A stretch of 64,000 nt of DNA. Origin: JABFRZ01 sp964631945. Lineage in GTDB: Bacteria; Planctomycetota; UBA1135; GCA-002686595. The notes under the pieces are model-generated. The model saw only the letters and a list, made by a program, of their open reading frames with translations. It was not told where the DNA came from and did not search any database. Of this stretch, positions 52,684-61,202 are shown piece by piece (position 1 is the first letter of the stretch; each line of letters opens with the position of its first letter). The stretch spans positions 23,895 to 87,894 of the forward strand of contig CAZWAY010000016.1 in the NCBI GenBank assembly GCA_964631945.1. Direction: 5' to 3'. The translations under genes and the position numbers were made by a program.

Positions 52684-53778
52684 ATGGCCATCCTCCTGAT
52701 CGCCGCTGTCCTCTGGCTTGCCTTCGCAAACGGAGCCAACGACAACTTCAAGGGCGTCGCCACGCTGTTTGGAAGCGGGGCGGCGAGCTATCGGACGGCC
52801 CTCTTGTGGTCGGCAGGCTCGACCCTCGCCGGAAGCCTTCTCTCGATCGCGCTCGCCTCTTCGCTGGCGAAGTCCTTCTCGGGCGCAGGATTCGTGGGCG
52901 AGGAGGTGGCCGCGAGCGCAGCTTTCGGTGTCGCCGTGGGCGGCGCCGCTGCGATCACGATCCTTCTCGCCACGTGGTTCGGAATGCCAACATCGACCAC
53001 GCACGCCCTGACGGGCGCTCTGATCGGCGTGGCCCTGCTCGTCGATGGCGGGGCGGCCGCTCGGGCGCCCCTGGCGCAGAAGTTCCTGATTCCACTGGCG
53101 ACGAGTCCGCTCCTCGCGGCAGGTCTGACGATGCCGCTCTTCTGGGCGCTGCGGCGCACGGCGACCGGCCGTGGCGGGAACGCGGAAGCCTGCTTGTGCG
53201 TGGCGCCGGCGAACAACGCTACCTCCGCGACGGGCTCGGTCGCCCTCGCAGGCTCGTCCTCGCTCGTCGTCGGGCGCGTCGCGGATTGCGAACGCACGGT
53301 CGGATCGGATGCAGTCTTGGTGAAGAGCGGTTGGCTCGTGTCCGGGCTGCACTTCGCGAGTGGTGGGGCGGTGTGCCTCGCCCGCGCGGTCAACGACACT
53401 CCCAAGATTTCCGCTCTGCTGCTGGCCACAAATGTCCTGGGCGGCCGCTGGAGTCTCGGCGCCACGGCAGCAGCCGTCGTGATCGGGGGCCTGCTTGGGG
53501 CGCGCAAGGTGGCCGAGACCATGAGCCGGCGGATCACGAACCTGGACCCGGTCGAGGGCCTCTCGGCGAATCTCGTCACGGCAGGACTGGTCATCGGTGC
53601 CTCTCGCCTCGGCCTGCCGGTTTCGACGACTCACGTGTCGTGTGGCGCCATCTTCGGCATCGGCGCCGCGACGCGCGAGGCCTCCTGGAAGACGATCAGG
53701 CGGATCCTCGTTGCCTGGGTCACGACGCTCCCGCTCGCAGCGATCCTCGGAACGATTCTCTATGGCCTGCTGCGTTGA
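52684..53778 (+). CDS. PiT-family inorganic phosphate/arsenate transporter
   Basis: This 364-aa membrane protein has the duplicated PiT signature: AFANGANDNFKGVATLFGSG in the first half and GLPVSTTHVSCGAIFGIGAA in the second, plus TSTTHALTGALIGVALLVDG. PiT transporters take up phosphate and arsenate. Members in arsenosugar loci are likely to move arsenic species or phosphate. The ATG at 52684 is chosen; a GTG lies just before it. Confidence 0.88.
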   Translation: MAILLIAAVLWLAFANGANDNFKGVATLFGSGAASYRTALLWSAGSTLAGSLLSIALASSLAKSFSGAGFVGEEVAASAAFGVAVGGAAAITILLATWFGMPTSTTHALTGALIGVALLVDGGAAARAPLAQKFLIPLATSPLLAAGLTMPLFWALRRTATGRGGNAEACLCVAPANNATSATGSVALAGSSSLVVGRVADCERTVGSDAVLVKSGWLVSGLHFASGGAVCLARAVNDTPKISALLLATNVLGGRWSLGATAAAVVIGGLLGARKVAETMSRRITNLDPVEGLSANLVTAGLVIGASRLGLPVSTTHVSCGAIFGIGAATREASWKTIRRILVAWVTTLPLAAILGTILYGLLR

Positions 53779-53850
53779 CGCCGCTTCACAGGCAGCTGGC
53801 CCACTGAAGGAGCACATCGAGCCCATGAGTCGAACAGAACGGAGCCCGAG

Positions 53851-54663
53851 ATGACCCTGCACTCCCTGCTACTCACCAGTACCCTCGCCGTGGCTTGCAC
53901 GTTCGGCGGACCGGATCAAGCAGCGCAGACGCTGCAGTCCTCCCCGTTCGACCACACCCACGCTGTTTGGACCGAGATCCTGAAGCAGCATGTCGTGGCC
54001 GACCGGATCGACTACGCGGCCATCAAGAAGGATCGTGGAGCGCTCGACGCCTACTTGGCCCAGCTCCACGCCGTGACGCCAGGCGAGCTCGCGAGCTGGA
54101 CGCGCGAGCAGCAGTTCGCGTTCTGGATCAACACCTACAACGCCCACGTCGTCGACCTCGTCCTGACGGAGTACCCGATCGAGAGCATCAAGGACATCGG
54201 CGGCCTGTTCGGCTCGGTCTGGAAGAAGTCCTTCATCGCCATGCCGGCTCTCCATCCTTCGGGGAAGCCTGGCACGCTGTCGCTGGATGAGCTCGAGCAC
54301 CAGATCCTCCGGCCCAGGTTCAAGGACGCGCGCGTCCATGCGGCCATCAACTGCGCTTCCCTGAGCTGTCCGCCGCTCCGCAACGAGGCCTTCGTCGCCG
54401 AGCATCTCGGGGAGCAGCTCGACGACCAGGTCCGGAAGTGGCTGGGCGATCCCACGCGCAATCGGTTCGACGAGGCGAAGTCACGCGCGGAGGTCTCGGA
54501 GATCTTCGACTGGTTCAAGGACGACTTCGTGCGCGATGGCGGGAGCGTCGTCGCCTGGATCGCCAAGTACTCGCCCGCGTCGCAGGCCACATGGCTCTCG
54601 AAGGGGAAAGTCAAGCTGAGTTCGCTCGACTACTCCTGGAAGCTGAACGACGTGCAGCACTGA
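53851..54663 (+). CDS. DUF547 exported protein
   Basis: This 270-aa protein has a signal-like N-terminus (MTLHSLLLTSTLAVACTFG) and the DUF547 core: QQFAFWINTYNAHVVDLVLT, SLDELEHQILRPRF, VHAAINCASLSCPPLRNEAF. The conserved Cys residues in NCASLSCP suggest a papain-like or redox role. The next gene is a thioredoxin-fold selenoprotein candidate; DUF547 and thioredoxin-like genes often neighbour each other. Confidence 0.87.
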   Translation: MTLHSLLLTSTLAVACTFGGPDQAAQTLQSSPFDHTHAVWTEILKQHVVADRIDYAAIKKDRGALDAYLAQLHAVTPGELASWTREQQFAFWINTYNAHVVDLVLTEYPIESIKDIGGLFGSVWKKSFIAMPALHPSGKPGTLSLDELEHQILRPRFKDARVHAAINCASLSCPPLRNEAFVAEHLGEQLDDQVRKWLGDPTRNRFDEAKSRAEVSEIFDWFKDDFVRDGGSVVAWIAKYSPASQATWLSKGKVKLSSLDYSWKLNDVQH

Positions 54664-54697
54664 ATCATGACTCGCACCCCACTGCTTGGAGGATGAG

Positions 54698-56149
54698 ATG
54701 GAGAAGCTAGTTCTGTCGGCTTTCCTGACCGTCACGGCCTCTATGGTGACTCCGGCGTTCGCAGCCTCGAGCTCTGCAGGAAAGTGTGGGGACCCTGGAG
54801 GCATCTTCGTCAAGGGCCGGCCTACACCAGGGCTCGAGCTGCCAACGATCGATGGCCGCGCCACGGTCAACCTGGGCGCGCTCGTCGGTCGCAAGGTGAT
54901 CGTGCTCCAGTTCGCTTCCTGGTGAGCGGGTTGCCGCCAGCACGTGCCGGTCTGGCACGAGCGCACGAAGGAGGCTCGCGAGGCCGGGGAGCTGGCCCTG
55001 GTCGGCATCACCGAAGAACAGCACCCGGACCGCTGCGAGCTCTTCGCGCAGTGGCAGAGCTTCGACTGGCCGATCCTCTGGGACCCGTTCAACCTGACGG
55101 AGTCATCGGCGGTTCCCGTGGCGATCGGAATCGACGAGCACGGGACCGTCCGTGACGTCGGGATGTCCGTCGACCAGTTCGACGAGTTCATGGCAACGAG
55201 CTACGACGCGACGAGCGCAGAGACTCGAACCAGCCTGGGTGTCCGAAAGGAGGCTCGCGGACCACGCGTAGTCGATGCGAGTGCCGCACTGACCCCGGAT
55301 CAGGCTCTGTCGCGCTTGCTCTGGAGCACAGGGGACGACGGAGAGGCCCTGTCGGCCCCGGACTTCGAGGCGGCCATCAGCGCGCTGGAGCGCCTGGCAA
55401 ACCAGGGAGACAACCCTTCGGCGTCGTTCCGGCTTGGTGTCGCTCGTCGGCTGCGTTACGACTCGTCCGCCTCCGTCCCTGAGGACTTCCAAGTCTCACT
55501 CGACCTGTGGATGGCCGCACTGAGGAGAGATCCGTCGCAGTACATCTGGCGTCGGCGCATCCAGCAGTGGGGGCCGCGGCTGGACAAGCCGTACCCGTTC
55601 TACGGCTGGATCGAGCAGGCCACCAAGGAGATCCGGGAGCGCGGAGACAAGCCAGTGGAGCTGCGAGTATCGCTGACGAGCTCGGAGACTTCCGGGCGCG
55701 ACCCCATCCGCGGGGGCGAGGCGGAAGTGGAGCATCCGGATCCAGAGCGGAAGGTGCCGCGCGACGCTGACCGCTGGGTCAGCATCGACGTCGCCGTGGT
55801 GCCCCACACGGGAGACGGCAACAACAAGAACGAGGCCCGAGGAGCTCAAGTCCACCTCGCCCTACGTCCCTCGGCGAAGCTGGAGGTGCATTGGGGAAAC
55901 GAGGCCGGACCAACGCAGATCTGGATCGAGGACGCCGCGAGTTCAGGGCTGGAGCGCAAAGGGTTTGCTCTGCCGAGGCCAGACGCGCTGGTCTCCTCGG
56001 AAGCCCGCTCCGTGGACTTCACCGTCGGAACCTCCTCGTCCGTCCAGGTGCTGCGCGGTACGGCCTTCTACTTCGTCTGCGAAGGCAGACAGGGGCAGTG
56101 TCGGTTCTTGGCGCAGGACTTCGAGGTCGCGATCGCGTCGAAGCAGTAA
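54698..56149 (+). CDS. Thioredoxin-fold selenoprotein (W-Sec-AGC), candidate
   Basis: Two segments in one frame are split only by UGA at 54923-54925. The first has a signal peptide and the TlpA-type run LELPTIDGRATVNLGALVGR and VIVLQFASW. The second continues AGCRQHVPVWHERTKEA and LALVGITEEQH, so the active site reads W75-U76-A77-G78-C79 where homologues have WCxxC. A SECIS-like hairpin follows at 54943-54959. After the thioredoxin domain (about to residue 175) come a helical region with IWRRRIQQWGPRLDKPYPFY and a C-terminal beta domain, total 483 aa. Start ATG 54698 has GGAGG 5 bp upstream. Selenium insertion is inferred, with strong support. Confidence 0.88.
54943..54959 (+). promoter_or_regulatory. 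SECIS hairpin with GGUCU loop
   Basis: CGUGCC (54943-54948) pairs with GGCACG (54954-54959) around the loop GGUCU, with six perfect pairs. It lies 17 nt after the UGA. The GGUCU loop and distance match the E. coli fdhF SECIS recognised by SelB. The hairpin lies inside the coding region, as all bacterial SECIS do. Confidence 0.85.
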
Positions 56150-56176
56150 CTCAGCAGCGACGAGCTCACCCCAACC

Positions 56177-56782
56177 ATGAGCCCTGCACAGAAATCGTCA
56201 CGCGCCGTCTTCCCCAGCAGGCTTCGTTCCGGTCTGCGCCGGCGCGATCCACTCGCCATGGAACGTATGCTCGACGTCTACGGGCCGAGGGTTCACGAGT
56301 ACCTGAGGGGCCTGACCCAGGATGAGCACACCGCCGAGGACCTGACCCAGGAGGTCTTCCTGCGGGTGCACCAGGCGCTTCCAGGCTACGATCCGAGTCG
56401 AGATCCGCGCCCCTGGATCTTCACGATCGCCAAGAACAAGCTCCGGGACCACTGGCGATTGGGGCCGAGACTGCCGCGCGTCGAGGTCCATGAGGATCAG
56501 GTGGCCCGCGACTCCTGGCCGGATCCCAGGCCGTCTGCACCCGAGGCGATTGCCTACGGCAACGAGCTGTCTGGCTTGGTCCGAGCCGCCATCGAGGCAC
56601 TTCCAGCAACGACACGCGCCACGGTTCGCTTGCGTGTGTACGACGGTCTGCCATTCGATGAGATCGCGCGGATCGTGAATCGAGAGGAAGGCGCCGTGCG
56701 GAAGCGCTACTCGCGAGCTCTTGCCACGCTGAGGTGTGCGCTCGAAGCGTGCTGGAAGGCACACGTTCGGGAGGCTTCGTGA
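56177..56782 (+). CDS. ECF sigma factor next to arsC
   Basis: This 201-aa protein has region 2 (RMLDVYGPRVHEYLRGLTQD; HTAEDLTQEVFLRVHQALPG; PWIFTIAKNKLRDHWRLGPR) and region 4 (LPATTRATVRLRVYDGLPFD then EIARIVNREEGAVRKRYSRA). Its stop overlaps the arsC GTG start. No anti-sigma gene is adjacent. It is the fourth ECF factor on the island. Confidence 0.88.
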   Translation: MSPAQKSSRAVFPSRLRSGLRRRDPLAMERMLDVYGPRVHEYLRGLTQDEHTAEDLTQEVFLRVHQALPGYDPSRDPRPWIFTIAKNKLRDHWRLGPRLPRVEVHEDQVARDSWPDPRPSAPEAIAYGNELSGLVRAAIEALPATTRATVRLRVYDGLPFDEIARIVNREEGAVRKRYSRALATLRCALEACWKAHVREAS

Positions 56783-57276
56783 GGAACATGTCCGGAGGTA
56801 CGCATCTCGGGAGGCCCGTCGTTCTCTTCCTTTGCACCGGCAATTCTTGCCGCAGTCAGATGGCGGAGGCCTTCGGCAAGGCGCTCGGGAACGAACACTT
56901 CGAGTTCTGGAGTGCCGGGACCGCGCCCGCTGATCAGATCCACCCCTTGACGATCCATGTCATGGCGGAGCTCGGCCTCGACCTCCGAGGGCAGTACCCC
57001 AAGTCGCTCGTTGATGCCTTCGCCCGTTGCGATGTCCGGCATCTCATCACCGTTTGCGACGGAGCAGGCGCGGCGTGCCCGGATGTCGACGCGGGCATCA
57101 CGAGAGATCGCTGGTCCCTGACGGACCCCGCTGCATTCGAGGGCACCGCGGACCAAAGGCTCGCGGCCTTCCGCGCGGTTCGAGACGAGGTCGGAAGGCT
57201 GGTCCGTGAGTGGCTAGAGCGAAGTCGGGGCCACAACTCGAGGGACGCCAGGCCCCAGGCTCTGCGAGAGCGATGA
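56779..57276 (+). CDS. arsC: Arsenate reductase ArsC (low-MW phosphatase type)
   Basis: This protein of about 165 aa has the P-loop VVLFLCTGNSCRSQMAEA (C-x5-R), EFWSAGTAPADQIHP and the second redox Cys pair region LITVCDGAGAACPD, as in thioredoxin-coupled ArsC. DRWSLTDPAAFEGT completes the family pattern. It reduces As(V) to As(III), feeding ArsM. Start is GTG 56779 (GTGA overlap with the sigma gene) or ATG 56788. Confidence 0.9.
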   Translation: MRNMSGGTHLGRPVVLFLCTGNSCRSQMAEAFGKALGNEHFEFWSAGTAPADQIHPLTIHVMAELGLDLRGQYPKSLVDAFARCDVRHLITVCDGAGAACPDVDAGITRDRWSLTDPAAFEGTADQRLAAFRAVRDEVGRLVREWLERSRGHNSRDARPQALRER

Positions 57277-57414
57277 GCATGCTGCTACGGGTTCTCAGTG
57301 AGTGAAGCGGCCCTCCAGGTCCGCTCCACACATACCTGCCAAGCTCCTGCGCCTTGCCCTCATCGCCCTCGATGGCTCCTCGCCACGGAGTGAGTTCCGG
57401 TGCCCCGTATGGGA

Positions 57415-58008
57415 CTACTCCTTGACCCGCAGCGACCGGACGTGAGCCAGGGCGTGGCGCACGGCGTTCTGGAACGGCTCGGTGCGGCGCTCGATCTTCC
57501 CGACCAGGAGTCCGCCCTGCATGATCGCGTAGCAGAAGTCCGCCAGCGCCTCGGGATCGACGGAGCGCTTCAGCTTCCCCTGGACTCGCATGACCGTAAA
57601 CAAGCGCGCCAGCGGCTGCTTCGCGCCCGCGAAGATGGCACACGCCTCCTCGCGCAGTGGTCCCGCGCCATCCCTCAGCTCGCCCGCGATCGTGCCGATC
57701 GGGCAGCTCCGCTCGCACTTCATGTCGGCCTGGGCAGTCAGGAAGAAGCCGAACCAGTCCTCCAGGTCCTTCCAGGTACGGAGCTCCTGCTTCAACGGGA
57801 TCTCGCCGGAGGCCAGCTTCGCGCGGAAGTGGCGCATCACATGGAGGACGAGGTCGTCCTTACTCTCGAAGTAGTGGTAGAACTGGCCCTTGCCAGTCCC
57901 GGAGTCAGCCAGGATCTGATCGATGCCCGTGGCGCTCACGCCCTGGGCGTGGAACAGGTCGAAGGCCGTTTCCAGGATCCGGGTTCGTGCATCGTTCGGG
58001 GTTGCCAT
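57415..58008 (-). CDS. TetR-family repressor
   Basis: This 197-aa protein has the TetR HTH: TRILETAFDLFHAQGVSATG, then IDQILADSGTGKGQFYHYFE. A C-terminal ligand domain with C-x4-C (CERSCP) follows. The ATG at 58006-58008 is preferred. It is divergent from a DinB-like gene, with two palindromes in between, so it very likely controls both. Confidence 0.9.
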   Translation of the reverse strand: MATPNDARTRILETAFDLFHAQGVSATGIDQILADSGTGKGQFYHYFESKDDLVLHVMRHFRAKLASGEIPLKQELRTWKDLEDWFGFFLTAQADMKCERSCPIGTIAGELRDGAGPLREEACAIFAGAKQPLARLFTVMRVQGKLKRSVDPEALADFCYAIMQGGLLVGKIERRTEPFQNAVRHALAHVRSLRVKE

Positions 58009-58022
58009 GGGCTTGACGTGGC

Positions 58023-58061
58023 TGTACCGATCGGTACATTGACAGTGTACCGGTAGGTACA
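58023..58061. promoter_or_regulatory. TetR operator palindromes
   Basis: TGTACCGATCGGTACA (58023-58038) is a perfect 16-bp palindrome, and TGTACC-GGTA-GGTACA (58046-58061) is a near-copy. A TTGACA (58039-58044) lies between them. Two tandem sites in a divergent promoter region are typical TetR operators. Confidence 0.8.
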
Positions 58062-58103
58062 CGCGCGTCCATCTGAGCGTCTTCTTGATCCAGGAGGTTA
58101 CCC

Positions 58104-58619
58104 GTGTCCAAGCCCCTCGCGCCCTATCTCTCGTCCTTCGCCATGAACGCTTGGCTCTTCGGCGCCGCCGTGCGGGTAATCCCGGAGCCAGATGCCGACC
58201 GCCGGCTCCACGACCGCACCAACACGGCCCGCGGCATCGCCGTCCACTTAGCCGGCGCGCGCCACTCGCTCTGCAAGCTACTGGGGGCGGAGATCGATCC
58301 CTTGCCCTGGTCGGACGTCGGCGAGGGTTTCGAGACCGGCTTCAAGGCTGGCGGGGAGAAGCCCCGGCTCGCGACCGTGCTCGAGGCCTGGGCGCGGATC
58401 GAGGAGAGGTTCGCCGAGAGCCTGCTCGCCGCCTCCGGCGCGGTCCTGGACCGAGCGAGCCCGCTCCCGATTCCCGGCATCGCAGAACCGACCGTGGCAG
58501 ACTTCGTGGCGCTCAACGTGGTTCACGAGAGCTACCACGTGGGTCAGCTCGGGATGATCGCGAAGGCGCTGACCGGCAAGGGCATCATGGGCCCGGTCGA
58601 TGGAGAGAAGGGAGCCTGA
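58104..58619 (+). CDS. DinB-family protein
   Basis: This 171-aa four-helix protein has conserved metal-binding His in GIAVHLAGARHSLCKLLGAE and NVVHESYHVGQLGMIAKALT, the DinB/YfiT pattern. The GTG at 58104 has a strong AGGAGG 7 bases upstream. These proteins are often thiol-dependent transferases. It appears to be the TetR target gene. Confidence 0.8.
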   Translation: MSKPLAPYLSSFAMNAWLFGAAVRVIPEPDADRRLHDRTNTARGIAVHLAGARHSLCKLLGAEIDPLPWSDVGEGFETGFKAGGEKPRLATVLEAWARIEERFAESLLAASGAVLDRASPLPIPGIAEPTVADFVALNVVHESYHVGQLGMIAKALTGKGIMGPVDGEKGA

Positions 58620-58623
58620 CCCC

Positions 58624-59037
58624 TTGGCCCACGATTCCGTGCTGGCGGAGCGCCTCCGGGACCTTCTCCGGGCCGAGGAGGGCATCGCCGAAAGGCGAAT
58701 GTTCGGGGGCGTGGCCTTTCTCTGGCGCGGCCACATGGTGTGCGGAGTTGCGGGGGATGAGCTCGTGCTGCGACTCGGCGAAACCGGCGCCGCTGCGGCG
58801 TTGCGCAGGAAGCACGTACGCGAGATGGACTTCACCGGCAAGCCCATGAGAACGATGGTCTTCGTGGCTGCAGAGGGAATCCGTACGCGCGCGGCGCTCC
58901 GGGCCTGGATCGAGCGCGCGCTCGACTTCGCGCGCACACTGCCTCCGAAACGGCCGGCAGGGCGGGCGGCCGAGCGTGCTCGAGTCCGAGCCCGCGGGCA
59001 GGCTCCACACCCGTCCAATCCCGAGTCACTCGATTAG
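58624..59037 (+). CDS. TfoX N-terminal-domain protein
   Basis: This 137-aa product has the TfoX N-terminal core: LAERLRDLLRAEEGIAERRM, FGGVAFLWRGHMVCGVAGDE and LRLGETGAAAALR. The C-terminal tail is basic. The TTG at 58624 matches the family start, while an ATG at 58600 would overlap the DinB-like gene. It probably belongs to the same TetR-controlled operon. Confidence 0.78.
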   Translation: MAHDSVLAERLRDLLRAEEGIAERRMFGGVAFLWRGHMVCGVAGDELVLRLGETGAAAALRRKHVREMDFTGKPMRTMVFVAAEGIRTRAALRAWIERALDFARTLPPKRPAGRAAERARVRARGQAPHPSNPESLD

Positions 59038-59261
59038 CGGTTGGCGCTGTCGAGGTCGGCCGCATGTTTCGTCGCCAGCTGCACTCTGGGCTGCTTGCCC
59101 GCCGAAGAGGGACTAGGTCACGAAAGAACAGCCAGACCAGGTCCCCTGAACGGCTTGTTCCATGGCAGCTGCACGCGCGTACGCAGGAAGCGCGCCGAGC
59201 GTGGAGGAGATCGTTGCGGCGTTGCGGTCGCCTGGGTCGGCCGGATTGGCCGTGGGGTTGG

Positions 59262-59645
59262 CTACTCGAACCTTCGCAGCTCTCGCATCAGCTCCCGAAA
59301 CGTGATTGGATCGACCTCTTGGCATAGCCTTCCTTGCCGTAGCTCACGCTCGGTCGGCCGTCGTTTTCCGGGCGCACGATTCCTCCTTGCAACTGCCGCA
59401 CGAAGGCGGCGGTAGCGCGCGAACATCTCGGTCTCGCAAACGCCTCGCCCTTCGAAGTTCGAGAGAGCTTCGCTGAGCTTGCGGTCGACGGTTGCGAGGG
59501 CGTCCGCGCGCTGCCAGTTGCTGCGATTCGCTTCGTGGCGATCGAGCGCGCCGATGAGCTCGGCAATCCGAATGTCGATCAGCGCTCGGAGGTGGGCGTA
59601 GCGAGTCTGGGCTTCGCTGACGGGTTTCTGGCGATGGCGGCTCAT
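59262..59645 (-). CDS. Hypothetical protein downstream of the integrase
   Basis: This 127-aa basic, helical product (ATG 59643-59645) contains RYAHLRALIDIRIAELIGAL and EVDPITFRELMRELRRFE. No family was recognised. It follows the integrase gene on the same strand at 84 bp and may assist recombination or be an accessory gene. Confidence 0.5.
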   Translation of the reverse strand: MSRHRQKPVSEAQTRYAHLRALIDIRIAELIGALDRHEANRSNWQRADALATVDRKLSEALSNFEGRGVCETEMFARYRRLRAAVARRNRAPGKRRPTERELRQGRLCQEVDPITFRELMRELRRFE

Positions 59646-59729
59646 GCCGCGAACACTGGCTCGCGACGCTACGAGATGGAGGAGTGCGGTCACCAATCCC
59701 TCGCTCCAGTCCGGTAAAGACTCTCGCGT

Positions 59730-60800
59730 CTAACCCGGGGGTACTTCGGTGGAGCGGGACCCGCTCAGGTCGTCTGCGCCCGGCAAGATCTGGAGCGCCT
59801 TGCGAAGGTCCTCGACATCGAGATGCGTGTAGATCGCCGCGGTGAGCCGAGGGTCGGAATGGCCGAGCAGATTCTGGGCGTGGACAAGCCCGACGCCGGC
59901 CCTGCAGAGGCGCGACGCGAACGTGTGCCGAAGGGCATGGATATCGAGCTTTCCGCCCTCTGCATCGACGCGCGGGATCTTCGCTCGCCCGAGGGCTCGA
60001 TTGAAGACCCTCATGACGTTGCACGAGGCCTGCTTCCACACGTCCCCGCGGGGACTCAGGAAGACGTTCGCCCCGCGCAGCGGCGCCTGGCCGAAGACGG
60101 ACTCGTGGACCTTCGCGAGGTCCCGCAGCCGGGCAAGGAGCCCCTCCCGCAGGGGAATGGACCGGGTCTTCCGCGACTTCGTGTTCTCGGCGCGCAGCGT
60201 CAGCACCGCGCGCTCGAAGTCGACATCGCGCCAGGAAAGCTGTCGGAGTTCGTTCCAGCGTGCGCCCGTCTCCAGGAATCCGACCCACAGCGGCGTCTGC
60301 GGGATGCGGCGGACGTTGCGAAGTGCCTCGATGCCGGCGAACTCGGCGTCGTCGGCCTCCGCCGCGGCGATGAAGCGCGGGATCTCCTCATCGGTCAGCG
60401 CTCGGCGCCTGAAAGTCGCGCTCTCCCGGTTCTGCGGGAGACGCTTCAGCCCGTGGACCGGATTGGAGGTCGTGAGCCCCGCTTCGTAGGCCCAGCGCAG
60501 CATCGCTTTGAACGTGTGGTGCGTATAGCTATTGCAGGTCGCGTGGGACGCGCCGCTGGCCTTGAGCGTGTTGCGAAAGCGGATGACGTCCATCGCCCGC
60601 AACTCGGAGACGGGCAGGTCTCCGATCTGGGCGAGCATTATCGCCAGGCGGGACTTCGCTCCAATGTAGTACTTCGGCGAGACGCGCAGGGCGAGATCGG
60701 GAAGGTACTCGTCGCGGATTTCGAAGAGCGTCGGTCCACCGCGCGAGGCGGGAGCCCCCGCGGTCGGCGGGCTGGTCGCTTCAGTGTGTTCGAAGGTCAC
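59730..60800 (-). CDS. Tyrosine-type site-specific recombinase (island integrase)
   Basis: This 356-aa protein has a core-binding domain (YIGAKSRLAIMLAQIGDLPV) and the catalytic domain with Arg in FLETGARWNELRQLSW, Lys in TKSRKTRSIPL, His-x-x-Arg in DIHALRHTFASRL, LGHSD and the nucleophile Tyr in AAIYTHLDVEDL. All catalytic residues are present. It lies next to the right attachment site and therefore should catalyse insertion into and excision from tRNA-Gly. Start GTG 60800. Confidence 0.93.
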   Translation of the reverse strand: MTFEHTEATSPPTAGAPASRGGPTLFEIRDEYLPDLALRVSPKYYIGAKSRLAIMLAQIGDLPVSELRAMDVIRFRNTLKASGASHATCNSYTHHTFKAMLRWAYEAGLTTSNPVHGLKRLPQNRESATFRRRALTDEEIPRFIAAAEADDAEFAGIEALRNVRRIPQTPLWVGFLETGARWNELRQLSWRDVDFERAVLTLRAENTKSRKTRSIPLREGLLARLRDLAKVHESVFGQAPLRGANVFLSPRGDVWKQASCNVMRVFNRALGRAKIPRVDAEGGKLDIHALRHTFASRLCRAGVGLVHAQNLLGHSDPRLTAAIYTHLDVEDLRKALQILPGADDLSGSRSTEVPPG

Positions 60801-61155
60801 ATGTCACATGAGCCTCAGTTCTGGCGGAAGGGCAAGTAGAATGGGCTTCAATTTGTGGGCCTTTGTGTTGCCCACGGGGGCCTGTGTTGGCCACACGGGC
60901 GCGTCGTTCTGTGCCATGAGAACTGACGTCCTTGGGCCCGATGTCGGCCGTGTGGGCAGCGTGTGCGCGCGGGTTGCCAGACGCTTGTCGGATGCGCCAC
61001 TCGCCCGACGTGCGATGGCTGCACCGTACAAGTCGCCGCCTCGCGTGGTGGAGCGTCCGTAACCGCGCCCGACAATAGCGCCTCAGGTGGACCGCGGTTG
61101 GTTTAGCGCGCTTGGCGTCGTGACATAATCGCTCTTATGCCACTCTATTAACCGG
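60801..61155. other. Gene-free stretch between integrase and right attachment site
   Basis: These 355 bases hold the integrase promoter and probably recombinase arm sites. A repeated TGTTGCCCAC/TGTTGGCCAC-like pair lies near 60870-60895, and GTGTGGGCAGCGTGTG near 60950. No coding region was recognised. Confidence 0.4.
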
Positions 61156-61202
61156 TTGCCAAGGTGGATGTCGAGGGTTCAAGTCCCTTCAGCCGCTCCA
61201 AC
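61156..61202 (+). repeat. Right attachment site (attR, 47-bp direct repeat)
   Basis: These 47 bases are identical to the 3' half of the tRNA-Gly gene at 564-610. The 5' half of the tRNA is absent, so this copy cannot fold to a tRNA. It marks the right border of the island and the probable left border of whatever follows. Confidence 0.9.

Larger units (their letters stand above)
564..61202. mobile_element. Integrated genomic island (about 60.6 kb) in tRNA-Gly
   Basis: The 3' part of the tRNA-Gly gene (564-610) recurs without mismatch at 61156-61202 in the same orientation, bounding about 60.6 kb. A tyrosine recombinase gene lies 356 bp inside the right repeat. The interior carries typical accessory genes: XRE and ImmA regulators, phage terminase genes, candidate defence genes, an IS1380 transposase, and metal(loid) genes including mer and arsenosugar functions. 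No conjugation or replication genes were recognised, so it may be a mobilisable or phage-satellite-like element, or a degraded one. Repeat plus recombinase are seen directly; mobility is inferred. Confidence 0.85.

Noticed and set aside
54944..56149. Separate gene starting after the UGA at 54923
   Set aside because: It would begin inside a thioredoxin domain, just after its active site, with no ribosome-binding site. The joined selenoprotein reading accounts for both parts.
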